Positions 62,153-64,000 of a DNA stretch of 64,000 nt are shown here, piece by piece. Both the position numbers and the translations under genes were made by a program. How positions within the stretch are numbered: position 1 is the stretch's first letter; each line of letters begins with the position of its first letter. Origin of the DNA: an uncultured Ilyobacter sp. Its GTDB lineage: Bacteria > Fusobacteriota > Fusobacteriia > Fusobacteriales > Fusobacteriaceae. The notes below the pieces were generated by a model, which saw only the letters and a list, made by a program, of their open reading frames with translations, did no database searches and was not told where the DNA came from. The DNA lies in assembly GCF_963668515.1 (NCBI RefSeq), contig NZ_OY764864.1, positions 248,001 to 312,000 of the forward strand, given 5' to 3'.

Positions 62153-63163
62153 ATGAAAAAAGGAAACTTGTTTTTAACACTGGCTCTTATTTTGGGACTG
62201 GCATTTACAGGATGCGGTGGCAAGAAGGAGGCAACAAAAGCTGAAGGAACTTTTCCTACTGCTAAAACACTAGAAATTATAGCTCCAGCAAACCCTGGCG
62301 GTGGATGGGATGCCACGGCTAGAGCATTAAAGAAAGTTATCGATGATAATGATATCGCACCAGAAGTAAATATCATTGTTACGAACAAACCTGGAGGGAA
62401 GGGATCAATTGCCTGGAACTCACTGATTCAAAGGAAAGATTCCCATATAGTTGCTATGGATTCGGCTTATATCTACCTAAACCAACTGTTGGGAGTACAG
62501 GGAGCTCAGAAATTAGACGACCTAAGACCTGTTGCCACTTTGACAAACGAATGGATCGGTTATTTTGTAAAGGGAGACTCAGATATAGAAACTATAACTG
62601 AGGTAACAGAGAGACTTAAAAAAGATCCTGCATCTGTCATAGTTGCAGTTGCACCTGGAAAAGGTAACGACGATCACCTTTCAATAATGAATGTTGCCAA
62701 AACTGCAGGAGTAGATATCGCAGAATTTGACAAAAATATAGTTGCTACATCTACAGGAGAATTGATTCCTGGAGTACTTGGTGGATTCTACGAAGTAATA
62801 GTTACTGGAGCTGCAGATGGAATAGAGTTTATGAAATCTGGAGATCTAAAGTGTATAGCAATAACTGCTGACGAAAGATTAGGTGGAGAATTTGCTGATG
62901 TACCGACTGTTAAAGAGTCTGGTATAGATGTTGTATTCCCTCACTGGAGAGGAATAGTAGCTCATCCTGGAATGACTGACGAAGAAGCAGCTTACTGGAA
63001 CACTATAATTGAAAAAGCTATGGCTACAGATGACTGGAAACAGATCATGGAAAACAACAGCTGGCTTCCATACTACAAAAACAGTGCTGACACAAGAAAA
63101 ATGTGGGAAGAAGAATTTAAAGTTTACAAAGAACTAACTGACGCTGTAGGTCTTACAAAATAA
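62153..63163 (+). CDS. tctC: Tripartite tricarboxylate transporter substrate-binding protein TctC
   Basis: Extracytoplasmic binding protein of a TTT carrier, 336 residues. MKKGNLFLTLALILGLAFTG ends in a lipobox with Cys21, so it is lipid-anchored. The mature protein has the family's two binding loops: APANPGGGWDATARAL (about 44-59) and KPGGKGSIAW (about 82-91), with TSTGELIPGVLGG later. The substrate is a carboxylate, citrate being most likely by family and context. ATG at 62153 follows GAGGAGGG. A hairpin lies between it and tctB. Confidence 0.9.
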   Translation: MKKGNLFLTLALILGLAFTGCGGKKEATKAEGTFPTAKTLEIIAPANPGGGWDATARALKKVIDDNDIAPEVNIIVTNKPGGKGSIAWNSLIQRKDSHIVAMDSAYIYLNQLLGVQGAQKLDDLRPVATLTNEWIGYFVKGDSDIETITEVTERLKKDPASVIVAVAPGKGNDDHLSIMNVAKTAGVDIAEFDKNIVATSTGELIPGVLGGFYEVIVTGAADGIEFMKSGDLKCIAITADERLGGEFADVPTVKESGIDVVFPHWRGIVAHPGMTDEEAAYWNTIIEKAMATDDWKQIMENNSWLPYYKNSADTRKMWEEEFKVYKELTDAVGLTK

Positions 63164-63197
63164 TATTGTCATAATATAATATTTAGTTGTTGAGTCG

Positions 63198-63230
63198 ATA
63201 ACTGCCTAAACTTAATGTAAAGGCGGTTAT
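63198..63230 (+). promoter_or_regulatory. Intercistronic hairpin between tctC and tctB
   Basis: ATAACTGCCT pairs with AGGCGGTTAT (one G-T pair) with no T run. It probably protects the tctC end of a processed transcript, giving more binding protein than membrane components. Confidence 0.5.
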
Positions 63231-63264
63231 TGGTTCAAACTTAAATAATTTTAAGAGGTGAAAA

Positions 63265-63717
63265 ATGACTCAGAATAAAATAATCGGTATTTTTGGAGCT
63301 CTGCTTACGGTTATATATGGTTTTAGTACTATTAATGCCACGGGAGCAGGAGCTACTTTTCTTTCAGGAACTAAAATATTTCCCATGATGGTTATAATAT
63401 TGACTGCCGTACTTTCTGCAGTGATATTTTTACAGGATCATCTGGGAAAAGAAAAAAGTAAAAAACTGGAAATAGACAAAAAAGTTCTATTGACTATCGG
63501 GAAATCTACAGTTGTATTTGTGGTTTATACTCTGATATTTGAACATCTTGGGTATATACTTTCTACTGTAGTACTTTTAATGGGGCTGTTGAGTATTCTA
63601 AATAAAGGCAAACTGAAACAAAATATAATTATTTCAGTAGCTTTTTCTGCAATAGCCTACTATATATTTTCAAAATTATTAGCGATTTCTTTACCGCCAG
63701 GAATAATAAATTTTTAA
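63265..63717 (+). CDS. tctB: Tripartite tricarboxylate transporter small membrane subunit TctB
   Basis: Small subunit of the TTT carrier, 150 residues with four membrane segments (about 5-22, 35-53, 78-95 and 105-140). GAGATFLSGTKIFPMMV near the N-terminus resembles the family's conserved P-rich loop. Sequence conservation in TctB is low, so the call leans on size, topology and position between tctC and tctA. ATG at 63265 follows AAGAGGTG. Confidence 0.85.
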   Translation: MTQNKIIGIFGALLTVIYGFSTINATGAGATFLSGTKIFPMMVIILTAVLSAVIFLQDHLGKEKSKKLEIDKKVLLTIGKSTVVFVVYTLIFEHLGYILSTVVLLMGLLSILNKGKLKQNIIISVAFSAIAYYIFSKLLAISLPPGIINF

Positions 63718-63732
63718 TCAGGAAGGTGAATT

Positions 63733-64000
63733 ATGTTAGATATATTTTCATATTTAATGGGAGGATTTAGGGAGATATTGACCTTTAGCAATGTCATGTG
63801 GATATTCTTTGGAGGGATATTTGGTTCCATAGTGGGAATGCTACCTGGACTTGGTCCTGCTACAGGGATTGCTGTTCTTCTTCCTCTGACTTTTGGGATG
63901 AATCCTGTGACAGCTTTAAGTACTCTTACAGCGATATATTACGGGGCAATGTTTGGTGGATCCAGAGCATCTATTTTGATTAATACACCTGGAGACGGAG
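63733..64000 (+). CDS. tctA: Tripartite tricarboxylate transporter large subunit TctA (truncated by window end)
   Basis: The first 89 residues of the ~500-residue large membrane subunit. GMLPGLGPATGIAVLLPLTF and YYGAMFGGSRASILINTPGD are the diagnostic N-terminal motifs. ATG at 63733 lies 15 nt after the tctB stop behind GGAAGGTG. The gene continues beyond the right edge. Confidence 0.92.
   Translation, partial: MLDIFSYLMGGFREILTFSNVMWIFFGGIFGSIVGMLPGLGPATGIAVLLPLTFGMNPVTALSTLTAIYYGAMFGGSRASILINTPGDG

Noticed and set aside
63798..63983. 61-codon ORF near the right edge
   Set aside because: Other-frame shadow of tctA.

Overview
The window reads as a chromosomal segment of a low-GC, strictly anaerobic, Gram-negative bacterium of the Fusobacteriota. 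The evidence is AT-rich coding DNA with many GTG and TTG starts, an LPS heptose gene (hldD) beside otherwise Firmicute-like housekeeping genes, and a fermentative gene set with Na+-type carboxylate carriers. The operon at 49.9-58.4 kb fits fermentation of 3-hydroxybutyrate, which is characteristic of Ilyobacter polytropus, so an Ilyobacter/Propionigenium-like organism is my best guess. This is an inference; no database was searched.

Layout. 0-2.4 kb: leftward NAD-type isocitrate dehydrogenase and an aconitase-family hydratase that runs off the left edge. 2.4-6.3 kb: a decayed IS110 start, an orphan FeoC-like gene, a GntR regulator with a perfect palindrome at its promoter, and bioBC. 6.3-12 kb: leftward der, a YgiQ-type radical SAM gene, hsp20 and a CBS/DRTGG family II pyrophosphatase. 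12-20 kb: a MarR regulator with three matching operators, a small exported protein, ligA, secA and a lipoprotein. Two copies of a ~440-bp repeat in opposite orientation flank ligA. 20-29 kb: rightward housekeeping runs (CWC protein-PHP-DNPH1; hldD-uppP; pilT-pilC-hemZ-HhH; hslO). 29-32.7 kb: leftward FAH-family gene, murI and a DUF3870 gene, a third repeat copy, and a decayed putP. 32.8-39 kb: phosphoglucomutase, then hemW-yggS-sepF-gate protein-PP-loop ATPase. 39-43.6 kb: transposase debris, an M24 peptidase, a fourth repeat copy and two tandem TtcA-like genes.

43.6-64 kb is the accessory metabolic part. Two paralogous divergent two-component modules (OmpR-type regulator plus hybrid kinase) each sit beside a carboxylate transporter: a 2-hydroxycarboxylate (CitS-type) carrier and the tripartite tctCBA system, which is cut by the right edge. 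Between them a fused double-TetR regulator diverges from an eight-gene operon: CoA-transferase, GntP permease, NAD-type SDR, thiolase, MaoC hydratase, acyl-CoA dehydrogenase, EtfB and EtfA. Together these could take up 3-hydroxybutyrate, activate it, and dismute it to acetate and butyrate through (R)-3-hydroxyacyl-CoA chemistry.

The less expected signals are: an RNA leader architecture shared by murI and the DUF3870 gene; the repeat family with terminal inverted repeats; the double-TetR protein; duplicated kinase modules with candidate direct-repeat operators; and a BioB lacking two usual auxiliary-cluster ligands. I saw no tRNA, rRNA or CRISPR array.
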